Source: Akkermansiaceae bacterium UBA5689 (GTDB taxonomy: Bacteria; Verrucomicrobiota; Verrucomicrobiia; Verrucomicrobiales; Akkermansiaceae). Taken from it: 43,476 nucleotides of DNA. Made by a program: the position numbers and the translations under genes. Below, piece by piece: positions 30,732 to 39,742 of the stretch; position 1 is the first letter of the stretch; the number at the start of each line of letters is the position of its first letter. The stretch is from positions 1-43,476 of the forward strand of contig DIHT01000066.1 in NCBI GenBank assembly GCA_002420305.1, written 5' to 3'. The notes beneath the pieces are model-generated. The model was not told the DNA's origin. It did not search any database and saw only the letters and a list, made by a program, of their open reading frames with translations.

Positions 30732-31937
30732 TCAGGCGAAGAGAGAATCTCCGTCAACTAGCTTCCATGGCAGGCCCCTGTGGGCGAGCCGGGTTAGGAG
30801 TGGAGCTGTCGGGAGATCTTCGGGAACCCATACGCCGGGTTTGTTCCAGTCGGTATGAGGAGAAAGGAGAAGCTCCGCAGCAACGACGGGAGGGACCCCT
30901 GCAGTGTAGCTGACCGCATGAGCCCCGGTCTCTGCAAACGCTTCCTCATGGTCACAAAGGTTGTAGAGATAACGGGTTACTTCTCTTCCTTCCATGAGGC
31001 CACGAGCGAGGCAGCCAATGTTTGTTTTTCCTGTGTAGTCTGGGCCAAGAGTAGAAGGGTCAGGCAGGGTCTTACTGAGAAATTCGAGCGGTGCTATTGG
31101 AATGCCGTCATGCTCCACGGGATTCATTGAAAGCAGCCCAATTTCGGAGAGGACCGCAACGTGTTGAAGGTAGTCTTCAGAGAGCCCCATCCAGAATTGG
31201 GCTCGTTCCAAACCGCTAATCCGTTCAACGAGTGTTTCAAGCTCCTCGTGATAGAGACGGGTGAGCTGGCATGATCCGAGGCCCGGAAGCGTAAATACTT
31301 TCTTCGTTTGGAAGGCGGGCTCTTCATGCCATTGGTCATTTTCCCACCAGAGAGAAGGCTGAGTGACTTCCTGTAAATTTGTGACCGAATTAAAGTTCGT
31401 TGCGAATGGGCGATCGTGCGAGCCTCCGTTACAGTCGATGATGTCGATAGTTTGAATCTGGTCGAAGATTCCCGCTAGATGAGATGCGAAGACATTGGTT
31501 ACCCCGGGATCGAACCCGATGGAGAGGAGCGCGGTAAGTCCTGCAGCTCTGAAGCGGTCATGGTAGGCGAGTTGCCACCGGTAGGAAAATAACTCGTAGG
31601 CGCCGGGAACAGGTTCCGGGGCAGAAGTGTCAATGTAATGCGCCCCGGCCTCCAGACATGCCTCCATAATCGGAAGATTTTGCTCCGGAAGTGCTGCGTT
31701 GATGACGATAGAAGCGGTTTCTCTCCTGATCAGGCTAGCGATTGAAGCGCTGTTGCTGGCGTCGACTTGGGCTGTGTTCACTGGGAGGGCTGCTTTTATC
31801 CTCCCGGCTATTTTTTCACATTTTTCGTGAGTACGACTGGCGATGCACAGGGAGGAAAAGATATCCGGCTCCTGTGCCACCTTAACCGCGATCACGTTCG
31901 CAACACCACCCGCGCCAATGAGAAGAATACGGGCCAT
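30732..31937 (-). CDS. Saccharopine dehydrogenase-family protein, probable carboxynorspermidine synthase
   Basis: The 401 residues match the carboxynorspermidine/carboxyspermidine dehydrogenase branch, which condenses a diamine with aspartate semialdehyde using NADPH in polyamine synthesis. The N-terminal Rossmann motif is ILLIGAGGVANVIAVKVAQ. Further matches are YIDTSAPEPVPGAYE, the GFDPGVTNVFASHLAG core, CNGGSHDRPFATNFN, YTGKTNIGCLARG and GAHAVSYTAGVPP near the end. The decarboxylase that would complete the pathway (nspC) is not in the window, and lysine-forming saccharopine reductase is a less likely alternative. It converges on ftsZ and is divergent from typA across 159 bases. Confidence 0.85.
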   Translation of the reverse strand: MARILLIGAGGVANVIAVKVAQEPDIFSSLCIASRTHEKCEKIAGRIKAALPVNTAQVDASNSASIASLIRRETASIVINAALPEQNLPIMEACLEAGAHYIDTSAPEPVPGAYELFSYRWQLAYHDRFRAAGLTALLSIGFDPGVTNVFASHLAGIFDQIQTIDIIDCNGGSHDRPFATNFNSVTNLQEVTQPSLWWENDQWHEEPAFQTKKVFTLPGLGSCQLTRLYHEELETLVERISGLERAQFWMGLSEDYLQHVAVLSEIGLLSMNPVEHDGIPIAPLEFLSKTLPDPSTLGPDYTGKTNIGCLARGLMEGREVTRYLYNLCDHEEAFAETGAHAVSYTAGVPPVVAAELLLSPHTDWNKPGVWVPEDLPTAPLLTRLAHRGLPWKLVDGDSLFA

Positions 31938-32096
31938 GGGGTAAGAGTCAGAGGGGTGAAGGAGGAGGCAAGCAAGAAGTGTCTCCGATTTGATGACTCA
32001 AGCGCTTGCATTTAAGGAAATATTACGGAGTCTCCCGGCCTGCCAAAGACAGCCTGAACCTGGCTTCCCGGGCTTTTCCCTAATCGAATTGAATCC

Positions 32097-33908
32097 ATGA
32101 CTGAGCACATTCGTAATATCGCGATCATCGCCCACGTAGATCACGGGAAGACAACGCTTGTTGATGAATTGCTCAAGGCGGGAGGAGTTGTCGAAGCCCA
32201 TCAGAAGCTTGAGGAGCGAGCTATGGATTCCATGGATCTGGAGCGGGAGAAAGGGATCACGATCAAATCAAAGAATACCGCAGTCAAGTGGGGTGATAAG
32301 ACCATCAATATTGTAGATACGCCGGGTCATGCTGATTTCGGAGGTGAGGTTGAGCGAGTGATGCGAATGGTGGACGGGGTGTTACTAGTCGTTGATGCGT
32401 TTGAGGGCCCCCAGGCTCAAACCCGGTTTGTTCTCCGAAAGGCGCTGGCGGAGGGAATTCTCCCTATCATTGTGATTAACAAGATTGATCGTGAAGCGGC
32501 TGATCCCTTGGGAGTGCAGGATCGTGTTCTTGAATTGCTGATCGAGCTTGGAGCCACCGAAGACCAGTTCGAAGCCCCAGTTCTTTATGGGAGCGCAAAG
32601 GAGGGTTATTTTGTCACTGATCTCAACAGTGATGATCGGAGTAGTGTTGAGCCATTGATTGAGGTGATTCTGAAAAGGGTGCCTCCCCCGAAGGTGGATT
32701 CGGGAGCTCCTTTCCGCATGCTGGTCAGTAATATCGACTGGGATGATTACGTTGGACGAATCTCGCTGGGACGAGTGGAGTCTGGAAAGGTTGCCAAGGG
32801 AGATGTCCTTTGGTTGTTGCGAGAGGATGGGAGTCGCGTGCGGAGTAAGGTTACCAAGGTTTTCGAATATGCTAAACTTGGCACCCAGGATGCAGCGGTA
32901 GGTGAGGCTGGGAACATCATTGGCCTGGCAGGATTTGAGGATGTAGATATCGGGGAGACTCTTGCTGCGAATGAGGGAGCGGAGCCCTTGCCCTTTGTGG
33001 CCATCGATCCGCCTACGGTCCAGATGCAGTTTGCGGTCAACGATGGCCCTTTTGCAGGGCGAGATGGCAGGAACGTGACCTCTCGGGCTCTATGGGATCG
33101 ACTGCAGAGGGAGATTAAGACCAATGTATCCATCGAGGTAAGCGAGTCAGACCAAGCCGGGGTTTTTAATGTCTCAGCTCGTGGGGCGATGCAGATTGCC
33201 GTTTTGGTAGAAACCATGCGCCGCGAGGATTACGAGGTTCTGGTCTCCCGACCGACGGTAATTACTCACCACGAGAATGGCGTTGAGGTGGAGCCCTTTG
33301 AGACTCTCTATCTTGAGCTTCCCGGAGATATGACCGGAGGAGTGATTCAGACTCTGGCGAATAGAAAGGGAGTGGTCGAAGTGATGGAGCCTCGTGGAAG
33401 CATGAGCTATCTGGAAGTCATTATTCCGACTCGTGGGTTGATAGGTTTTGAGTTTGAACTCATGAATCTGACGAGTGGTCATGGTGTCATGTCTCACCTT
33501 TTTAAGGAATATCGGCCGGTTGTGGGTAAAATTCGTGCCCGGGAACAGGGGTGCCTGGTGTCCATGTCGACGGGGACGGCCATGGCATACTCCTTGGAGG
33601 GACTCGAAGAGAGGGGGAGGCTTTTTGTGGGGCCGTCCGATGAGGTATACGAGGGTCAGATCGTTGGTGAAAACTCACGTTCCGGGGACTTGCCGGTGAA
33701 TCCCACCAAAGCTAAGAATCTTACCAACCATCGTTCTGCAACGAAGAGTATTGATGAAGGATTGAGGCCTCCTATCAAGATGAGTTTGGAGAGGGCAATC
33801 GAGTATATTGAGCCAGACGAATTCGTGGAGGCCACTCCTAACCTTATTCGGCTCCGTAAGCGGATTCTTTGCCCTCATGAGAGGAAGCGTAGCGAAAAGA
33901 CTGGGTAG
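32097..33908 (+). CDS. typA: Ribosome-associated GTPase TypA/BipA
   Basis: This translational GTPase of the EF-G/LepA group binds 70S ribosomes and affects 50S assembly and stress or cold growth. The 603 residues (E. coli BipA 607) start with IRNIAIIAHVDHGKTTLVDEL, the G1 motif, then EREKGITIKSKNTAV (switch I), DTPGHADFGGEVERV (G3) and VINKIDRE (G4). A second beta-barrel domain and the EF-G-like domains follow (YLEVIIPTRGLIGFEFELMN), then the unique C-terminal domain (GENSRSGDLPVNPTKAKNLTNHRS). No strong ribosome binding site precedes the ATG. It converges with metH over 18 bases. Confidence 0.97.
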   Translation: MTEHIRNIAIIAHVDHGKTTLVDELLKAGGVVEAHQKLEERAMDSMDLEREKGITIKSKNTAVKWGDKTINIVDTPGHADFGGEVERVMRMVDGVLLVVDAFEGPQAQTRFVLRKALAEGILPIIVINKIDREAADPLGVQDRVLELLIELGATEDQFEAPVLYGSAKEGYFVTDLNSDDRSSVEPLIEVILKRVPPPKVDSGAPFRMLVSNIDWDDYVGRISLGRVESGKVAKGDVLWLLREDGSRVRSKVTKVFEYAKLGTQDAAVGEAGNIIGLAGFEDVDIGETLAANEGAEPLPFVAIDPPTVQMQFAVNDGPFAGRDGRNVTSRALWDRLQREIKTNVSIEVSESDQAGVFNVSARGAMQIAVLVETMRREDYEVLVSRPTVITHHENGVEVEPFETLYLELPGDMTGGVIQTLANRKGVVEVMEPRGSMSYLEVIIPTRGLIGFEFELMNLTSGHGVMSHLFKEYRPVVGKIRAREQGCLVSMSTGTAMAYSLEGLEERGRLFVGPSDEVYEGQIVGENSRSGDLPVNPTKAKNLTNHRSATKSIDEGLRPPIKMSLERAIEYIEPDEFVEATPNLIRLRKRILCPHERKRSEKTG

Positions 33909-33926
33909 AGTCAGTCTCCTGCAGAC

Positions 33927-36623
33927 CTACGCCTCGTATCCCAACCACGGCCCCAGCCATTTTTCACACTCCGACTTGCTCATACCTTTTCGCTGGGCGT
34001 AATCTTCTACCTGATCCTCCTGCAACGAGTTGATTGCAAAGTAGCGGCTTTCTGGGTGAGAGAAGTAGAGTCCGCATACTGATGCCCCTGGGTGCATGGC
34101 GTGTGATTCTGTCAGACTGACCCCGGTGGATTCACTGGCCTCAAGCAAATCAAACAGGAGGGGCTTTTCGGTATGATCGGGCTGTGCAGGGTATCCTGGG
34201 GCGGGGCGAATTCCTCTGTAGTTCTCGTGAATCAGCTCTTCTCTGGAAAACTGATGAGGACTCTCAACGGACCACGCCACCCTGGCCCGGTGATGAAGTA
34301 GTTCGGCAAAGGCTTCAGCGCACCGGTCAGCGAGGGCTTTGGCCATGATTGCTTGATAGGGATCATGCTGCTCTTCCAGACTCTTTGCCCACTCGTCAGC
34401 GCCGTGAATTCCCACCACAAATCCCCCGAGATAATCACTCGTGGAAGGGTCATTGCTGAGAAAATCTGCGAGGGCATAGTGGGGCTTGTCACTGTCCTTT
34501 GCGATTTGTTGGCGCAAGGTGTGAAACCGTATTCTCTCGTGAGATCGATTTTCATCGGTCCAAACGACCAAGTCATCGTCGTCCGAGTTCGCTGGAAAAA
34601 AACCGAAGACTCCCCGTGCCTCGAGCAGGTTTTGCGAGATGATGGTTTCCAGCATTTCGTTAGCCTCGATGTAAAGCTTTGCTGCCTCATCGGCTTGTTC
34701 TGCGTTCCGAGTCTTCAGTATCTGTTCCTCATTTTTCCAGACACCTCGCAGTCCCCAAGCATGAAAGAAAGGAGACCAGTCGATGTAGTTGGTCAATTCC
34801 CTGATGGACTGGTGCTCAACCACCCTGGTGCCCATAAATTCGGGAACTGGGGGAGAATAGGTTTCCCAGTCACCTTTAAAGCGTTTAGCCCGTGCCTCTG
34901 AGAGGGATATGGATGGCTTGCGTTTACCTCCGCTGAAGGAAAGGCGGTGCTCTTCCTGTTTTTCTTGGTTTTTCTTTCTGAATTCGTCGCGATTGTCAGG
35001 ACTCAGCAGAGCAGTGGTAACCGGTACTGACCGAGAAGCGTCAAGAACATGGACGACTGGCCCTGAATAGGCGGGAGCAATCTTGATAGCGGTGTGGGCG
35101 GCCGAGGTGGTGGCGCCTCCGATGAGGAGCGGAGTGCCCATTTTTTTTCGCTCCATCTCAGAGGCTACGTGAATCATTTCATCAAGGGAGGGAGTAATCA
35201 GCCCTGACAGCCCAATGATGTCTGCGTTGTGGTCGCGAGCTGCTTCAAGAATCTTCTCGCAGGAAACCATCACACCCAGATCTTTCACCTCGAAGCCATT
35301 ACAGGAAAGGACCACGCCAACGATGTTCTTGCCGATATCATGAACATCGCCCTTTACAGTCGCCATGACGATTCTACCGGCAGAGCGCTGGTCGGGATTG
35401 GCAGCCTTATCCTCTTCCATGAAGGGAGTGAGCCACGCAACAGCCTTTTTCATGACCCGGGCCGACTTTACTACCTGGGGGAGAAACATTTTACCCTCTC
35501 CGAAAAGGTCTCCGACGATAGACATGCCATCCATGAGTGGGCCTTCAATGACCTTCAATGGACGGCCATATTGCTTTCGGGCCTCTTCAGTGTCCGAGTC
35601 GATGAATTCGGTAATTCCCTTCAACAGGGCATATTCGAGACGCTTTTCTACTGAGGTTTCTCTCCATCGAAGATCGACCTCCTGTTTTTTCCCTTCTTTT
35701 CCTATGAAATCTTCAGCAATTGAGAGGAGCTGGTCAGTAGCGTCAGGATGTCGGTTAAGAATGACATCCTCGACACCCTTAAGCAGTCTAGGAGAAATCT
35801 CGTCGTATACCTCGAGCATCCCTGCGTTCACAATTCCCATGTCCATTCCTGCCTGCGTGGCATGGAAAAGAAATGCCGAGTGCATCGCCTCCCTGACGAT
35901 ATTATTGCCGCGGAAGGAGAAAGAGATGTTGGACACACCTCCTGAGACCCGGGCGTGAGGAAGGTTCTCCTTAATCCATCGCGTGGCTTCAATGAAATCG
36001 ACGGCATAGTTGTTATGCTCTTCGATACCTGTGGCGACTGTCAGGATATTAGGATCAAAAATAATGTCTTCTGGTGGAAAATCTACCCGATCGACGAGGA
36101 TACGATACGCTCGCTCGCATATTCTCGTCTTGTCCTTGTAGGTTGCGGCTTGTCCTTGCTCGTCAAATGCCATCACTACGACTGCTGCTCCGAAGCGGCG
36201 GATAATTCTGGCTTGTTCGATGAATCGTTCTTCTCCCTCCTTTAGAGAAATGGAATTAAGAATGCCTTTGCCTTGGAGGCACTTCACGCCTGCCTCGAGA
36301 ATTTCCCACTTCGAAGAATCGATCATGAAGGGAACTCTTGCGACATCTGGTTCGCCTTGGAGAAGATGAAGGAACCGGGTCATCATGGAGACACCATCAA
36401 TGAGTCCTTCGTCGAAGCAGATATCGATTACGTTGGCCCCATTGCTGACCTGCTGGCGTGCTACCTCGACAGCCTCTTCGAGGCGGTCTTCCTTGATTAA
36501 TTTTCGGAAGCGGGGCGACCCCGCTACATTCGTCCGCTCACCGATAATAAGAAAGGTTGACCCCGGCCCGTGCACGTAGGCGTCAGTGCCGCTAAGACAT
36601 AGGGGTAGGGATTCAGGAGTCAT
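33927..36623 (-). CDS. metH: Cobalamin-dependent methionine synthase, folate/B12/activation subunit
   Basis: These 898 residues carry the last three modules of MetH: a methyltetrahydrofolate-binding TIM barrel (FLIIGERTNVAGSPRFRKLI), the cobalamin-binding pair with DVHDIGKNIV supplying the histidine ligand of cobalt, and the S-adenosylmethionine-dependent reactivation domain (GIRPAPGYPAQPDHTEKP, LTESHAMHPGASVCGLYFSH). The homocysteine module is encoded by the preceding gene, whose stop codon overlaps this ATG (ATGA at 36620-36623). I chose this ATG because the upstream frame lies inside that gene. In E. coli all four modules form one 1227-residue chain. Confidence 0.93.
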   Translation of the reverse strand: MTPESLPLCLSGTDAYVHGPGSTFLIIGERTNVAGSPRFRKLIKEDRLEEAVEVARQQVSNGANVIDICFDEGLIDGVSMMTRFLHLLQGEPDVARVPFMIDSSKWEILEAGVKCLQGKGILNSISLKEGEERFIEQARIIRRFGAAVVVMAFDEQGQAATYKDKTRICERAYRILVDRVDFPPEDIIFDPNILTVATGIEEHNNYAVDFIEATRWIKENLPHARVSGGVSNISFSFRGNNIVREAMHSAFLFHATQAGMDMGIVNAGMLEVYDEISPRLLKGVEDVILNRHPDATDQLLSIAEDFIGKEGKKQEVDLRWRETSVEKRLEYALLKGITEFIDSDTEEARKQYGRPLKVIEGPLMDGMSIVGDLFGEGKMFLPQVVKSARVMKKAVAWLTPFMEEDKAANPDQRSAGRIVMATVKGDVHDIGKNIVGVVLSCNGFEVKDLGVMVSCEKILEAARDHNADIIGLSGLITPSLDEMIHVASEMERKKMGTPLLIGGATTSAAHTAIKIAPAYSGPVVHVLDASRSVPVTTALLSPDNRDEFRKKNQEKQEEHRLSFSGGKRKPSISLSEARAKRFKGDWETYSPPVPEFMGTRVVEHQSIRELTNYIDWSPFFHAWGLRGVWKNEEQILKTRNAEQADEAAKLYIEANEMLETIISQNLLEARGVFGFFPANSDDDDLVVWTDENRSHERIRFHTLRQQIAKDSDKPHYALADFLSNDPSTSDYLGGFVVGIHGADEWAKSLEEQHDPYQAIMAKALADRCAEAFAELLHHRARVAWSVESPHQFSREELIHENYRGIRPAPGYPAQPDHTEKPLLFDLLEASESTGVSLTESHAMHPGASVCGLYFSHPESRYFAINSLQEDQVEDYAQRKGMSKSECEKWLGPWLGYEA

Positions 36624-37729
36624 CTTCCAGAAAGAGTAACTGCTCGCGCCCCGGGTATACGTGGTTGATGAGGTTTCACCGCCTCTGCGATTGCAGCAAT
36701 ATGGCTGGGGGTATTGCCACAACAGCCACCTGCTATGTTGAGTAGTCCAGACTTTGCAAATTCTCCCATGTATTCAGCCATATGGTGAGGCTCGAGGTCA
36801 AACCCGGTCGGGGCCAAGGGATTGGGTAACCCGGCATTAGGGTAGCAGGAGGTAAAGCAATCAACGGACTCTGCCAGCTCAGCCACGAAGGGCCGAAGAA
36901 CGTCCGGGCCTTCACAGCAATTTAGTCCGACTGCGAGAGGTTTAATATGACGAACCGCTATCCAGAAGGCCTCGATCCGCTGGGCCGAAATCAGGGTCGC
37001 TCCACCACTTCCAACCGCTGCGGAGACAATGACGGGTAGAGAAGAACCACGCTCTTCGAAGAGTTGCTGAATTGCAACCAAGGCTGCTTTCGCATTCAGT
37101 GAGTCAAAGATCGTCTCCACGAGGAGAAGGTCGCATCCGCCTTCTACCAGTGCTCGAGCCTGATGAAGATAGCTAGCCTGCACTTGATCAAAAGTGACTG
37201 GACGAAAGGACGGGTCGTCATGATCCGGGGCGTTGCTCAGCGACAGGGTTAATGGGCCAATCGCACCCGCGACAAAACGGGGAGTTCCAGTTTCTTCTTC
37301 AATACGATCTGCCTGATTTCTGGCAATGCGAGCGCTCTCTATATTCAGGTCTTCAACGAGTCCACGAAGGAAGTCGTCTTCGAGAATCTTCTGGAAGAAT
37401 GCGGGATCCTTGCGACCCCCTTGTTCGCGGGGGTCCTCAATAAAAAATTCGGCTTGGGACAGGGTGGTAGCAGAGAACGTATTGGTCTCGATGATGTCTG
37501 ATCCTGCATCGAGAAACCTCCGGTGGATGTCTCCGATAGTGTCAGGTTGGGTTAGGGAAAGGATATCTCCATTGTTCAGCAAATCCTGAGGTGCATCCGC
37601 GAACCGGTCACCCCGGGCTGCAGACTCAGAGATACTGTATTCCCGGATAGTGGTCCCCATCGCACCGTCAAGGAGCGCGACTCGGGAGCGAAAGAGGTCG
37701 TGAAGTTTTGCGGTGGGGTCCGATCTCAT
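36620..37729 (-). CDS. metH (N-terminal part): Methionine synthase, homocysteine-binding subunit
   Basis: These 369 residues form the first TIM barrel of MetH, which activates homocysteine through a Cys-bound zinc: RVALLDGAMGTTIREYS at the start, DIIETNTFSAT, VAGAIGPLTLSLSN, LLLVETIFDSLNAKAAL, and the zinc cysteines in GLNCCEGP and GGCCGNTPSHIAAIAEAV. The protein ends just after the domain, with VTLSGR, where E. coli MetH has a linker (RLSGLEPL) leading to the folate domain. The downstream subunit starts with its own LSG stretch (CLSGTDAY). The ATGA overlap implies coupled translation and roughly equal amounts of both parts. Confidence 0.9.
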   Translation of the reverse strand: MRSDPTAKLHDLFRSRVALLDGAMGTTIREYSISESAARGDRFADAPQDLLNNGDILSLTQPDTIGDIHRRFLDAGSDIIETNTFSATTLSQAEFFIEDPREQGGRKDPAFFQKILEDDFLRGLVEDLNIESARIARNQADRIEEETGTPRFVAGAIGPLTLSLSNAPDHDDPSFRPVTFDQVQASYLHQARALVEGGCDLLLVETIFDSLNAKAALVAIQQLFEERGSSLPVIVSAAVGSGGATLISAQRIEAFWIAVRHIKPLAVGLNCCEGPDVLRPFVAELAESVDCFTSCYPNAGLPNPLAPTGFDLEPHHMAEYMGEFAKSGLLNIAGGCCGNTPSHIAAIAEAVKPHQPRIPGARAVTLSGR

Positions 37730-37765
37730 CGCTCTCGAAGCCTAGAAGTACGAGTCGGATTTGCA

Positions 37766-37800
37766 AGATTCAAATCAACGAATCTCGATATGTTGATATG
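37766..37800 (-). promoter_or_regulatory. Dyad and direct repeats upstream of metH
   Basis: A perfect hairpin AGATTC-(8)-GAATCT lies at 37766-37785. It overlaps an inverted repeat ATCAAC/GTTGAT (37774-37797) and an 8-base-spaced direct repeat of GATATGT (37787-37801). It is 37 bases or more before the metH start, in A/T-rich DNA. It may be an operator; I see no known SAM, SAH or cobalamin riboswitch core in the 137-base leader. Confidence 0.35.
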
Positions 37801-37866
37801 TAAAAATAAGAAGAAACCTCTATATACACGCGGAAGACAGCCTTGAAGATGGCCTTGGGGAGACAA

Positions 37867-38655
37867 CTACGAAGGTATGGCCCGAACCGGACCAACCGAG
37901 ATGCCTCCATCGACCAGAATCGTCTGACCGGTCACATAGGCACTTGCATCAGAAGCCAGCCATACCACCGTGCCGTCGAGATCCCCGGGTGCGCCTGGGC
38001 GGTCGAGAGGGATGCGTTCACGCAGGTAATCGACCCAGCCCTCATCCTCGTACATGACCTTGTTTTGCTCAGTTCGAAACCATCCCGGAGCAAGGCAGTT
38101 GACGGTGAGTCCATGGGATCCCCAGTCGTGAGCCAGACTCATGGTCAATTGCTTGACTCCGCCTCGGCTTGCGCCGTAGGGAGCCAATCCTGCGTAGCCG
38201 GCCACGCAGGTGACTGAACCCATATTGATAATGCGCCCATATTGCCGGGGAATCATCAGGGCAGCATGAGCCTGTGCGAGAAAGAATAACCCCCGAAGAT
38301 TGGTCTCGAGAACCAGGTTCCAGTCATCCCAGGTCACCTCCAAGGCGGGCTTGCGTACGTTGCATCCTGCATTATTGACGAGAATATCGATTTTTCCGGC
38401 CCGCTCCCACGCGAGGGCGGTAGAGTGTTTGACGCTCTCCTCGTTGCGGACATCAAGAGAGACTGTCCACGCTTTGCGCCCCATTTTCTCAATTTCGGTC
38501 TTGGTCTCGAGCAGCGGGCCTTCCCCGCTTCGACTCGAAATCACGAGGTCGGCTCCCGCCCGTGCGAGCGCGAGGGCAAAGCCCTTGCCGAGGCCACGGC
38601 TGGCTCCGCTCACGAAGGCAGTTTTCCCAGAAAGATCAAAAAGAGAGGCAGGCAT
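37867..38655 (-). CDS. Short-chain dehydrogenase/reductase with YxxxR active site
   Basis: This 262-residue Rossmann-fold oxidoreductase has the NAD(P)-binding GASRGLG (17-23), an Asp in VSLDVRN favouring an adenosine contact, NNAG (about 93-96), Ser147 and Tyr160. The catalytic tetrad normally ends in YxxxK; here it reads YGASR, with Arg164 in place of Lys. The C-terminus (YVTGQTILVDGG) is normal. Similarity in layout is to gluconate 5-dehydrogenase and related sugar dehydrogenases. It is the last gene of a minus-strand set with a zinc alcohol dehydrogenase (35 bases upstream) and a secreted beta-propeller protein, suggesting sugar or polyol oxidation; the substrate is unknown. Confidence 0.88.
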   Translation of the reverse strand: MPASLFDLSGKTAFVSGASRGLGKGFALALARAGADLVISSRSGEGPLLETKTEIEKMGRKAWTVSLDVRNEESVKHSTALAWERAGKIDILVNNAGCNVRKPALEVTWDDWNLVLETNLRGLFFLAQAHAALMIPRQYGRIINMGSVTCVAGYAGLAPYGASRGGVKQLTMSLAHDWGSHGLTVNCLAPGWFRTEQNKVMYEDEGWVDYLRERIPLDRPGAPGDLDGTVVWLASDASAYVTGQTILVDGGISVGPVRAIPS

Positions 38656-38690
38656 ATAGATGTAAAGAGGATTGGAGCGAGAGGATTAGT

Positions 38691-39725
38691 TTACCCCGGT
38701 TGCAGGATCACTTTCAGGAGCGATTCTTTTCCCGATTCGAGCCGGGAAAACCACGAAGCTCCCTCGGCGAGGGGCACAACACAGGAAGTGAGAGCGCGGA
38801 CATCGATTTCGCCTGCTGCGATGGCTGCGATGGCATCTGGATACTCGCCGTTAATGGCGCAGGAACCAAGGATGTCCAATTCGCGCGTGACAGCCGCCTG
38901 CAGGGGAAACTGAACGCTTGGAGCAAGATTCCCGACAAGGCACACCCGTCCGCCTTTGCGGGCCATATTGACGGCCAGTTCCACAGTGGAGCTAATGCCA
39001 ACAACTTCTAACACCGCCTCCGGACCCTCGCCTCCGGTTAGAGAGCGAATGGTGCTCTGAAGATCATCGTGGTCGGGTCGAAACGCTGAGCTTGCTCCAA
39101 GCTGTAGTGCCAGTTTCAGCCGTTCCTCAGCGAGGTCAATTGCGATAATATTACTGCAGCCAGCTCGTTTAAGAGATTGGATAACAAGTAGGCCAATGAG
39201 CCCTGCGCCAACGACGACTGCGCTTTCTCCTTCCGCGATATGAACTCGGTTAACGGCGTGGAGAGCAACGGAAACTGGTTCGGCGAAGGCCGCTTCCTCA
39301 AAAGGGAGACCTTCGGGAATCCGGTGGCAGATCCGGGAGGGAACGACAACATAATCTGCGAACGCTCCCTGCCTGCGAAAGTCTGGTGTAGAGACTCCAA
39401 GAACTTCCCGGTCCATACAGAGATTGACCCGCCCGGCTCGGCAGTAATCGCATTTGCCGCAGTAAATGGTGCTGTCAAAGGTGACCCGGTCTCCCTCAGT
39501 CCATCCGATAACGTTGGATCCACAGCCTTCGATCACTCCGGCTGCCTCATGGCCCATTACCAGTGGAGGGATTCTTCGTCCGCTGCTGCCGTCCATGCCG
39601 TGGATGTCACTTCCGCAGATCCCGCAGGCCTTTACGACTATCAGAAGATCATCAGGACCCGGTACGGGAGTGGCCTTTTCAACGAGTTCGAAGGTGGACG
39701 AGGAGATTAGTTCGAGGGCTTTCAT
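38691..39725 (-). CDS. Zinc-dependent medium-chain alcohol/sugar dehydrogenase
   Basis: This is a 344-residue enzyme of the threonine/sorbitol dehydrogenase type. Catalytic zinc ligands are Cys37 (CGICGSD) and His59-Glu60 (MGHEAAG); structural zinc is held by Cys89, 92, 95 and 103 (CGKCDYCRAGRVNLC). The cofactor domain has VVVGAGLIGLLVIQSL and an acidic residue after it (AIDLAEERL), which favours NAD over NADP. The substrate is probably a sugar, polyol or sugar alcohol. It is flanked by the SDR gene (35 bases downstream) and by the beta-propeller gene (17 bases upstream), so the three likely form one operon. Confidence 0.9.
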   Translation of the reverse strand: MKALELISSSTFELVEKATPVPGPDDLLIVVKACGICGSDIHGMDGSSGRRIPPLVMGHEAAGVIEGCGSNVIGWTEGDRVTFDSTIYCGKCDYCRAGRVNLCMDREVLGVSTPDFRRQGAFADYVVVPSRICHRIPEGLPFEEAAFAEPVSVALHAVNRVHIAEGESAVVVGAGLIGLLVIQSLKRAGCSNIIAIDLAEERLKLALQLGASSAFRPDHDDLQSTIRSLTGGEGPEAVLEVVGISSTVELAVNMARKGGRVCLVGNLAPSVQFPLQAAVTRELDILGSCAINGEYPDAIAAIAAGEIDVRALTSCVVPLAEGASWFSRLESGKESLLKVILQPG

Positions 39726-39742
39726 GAAGCGGTGGACACTAA

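Noticed and set aside
34353..36500. Several plus-strand ORFs of 60-200 codons opposite metH
   Set aside because: They lie antisense to well-conserved MetH domains and show no protein-like composition.
37730..37866. SAM, SAH or cobalamin riboswitch before metH
   Set aside because: The leader is short and A/T-rich, and I could not find the conserved cores of these riboswitches.
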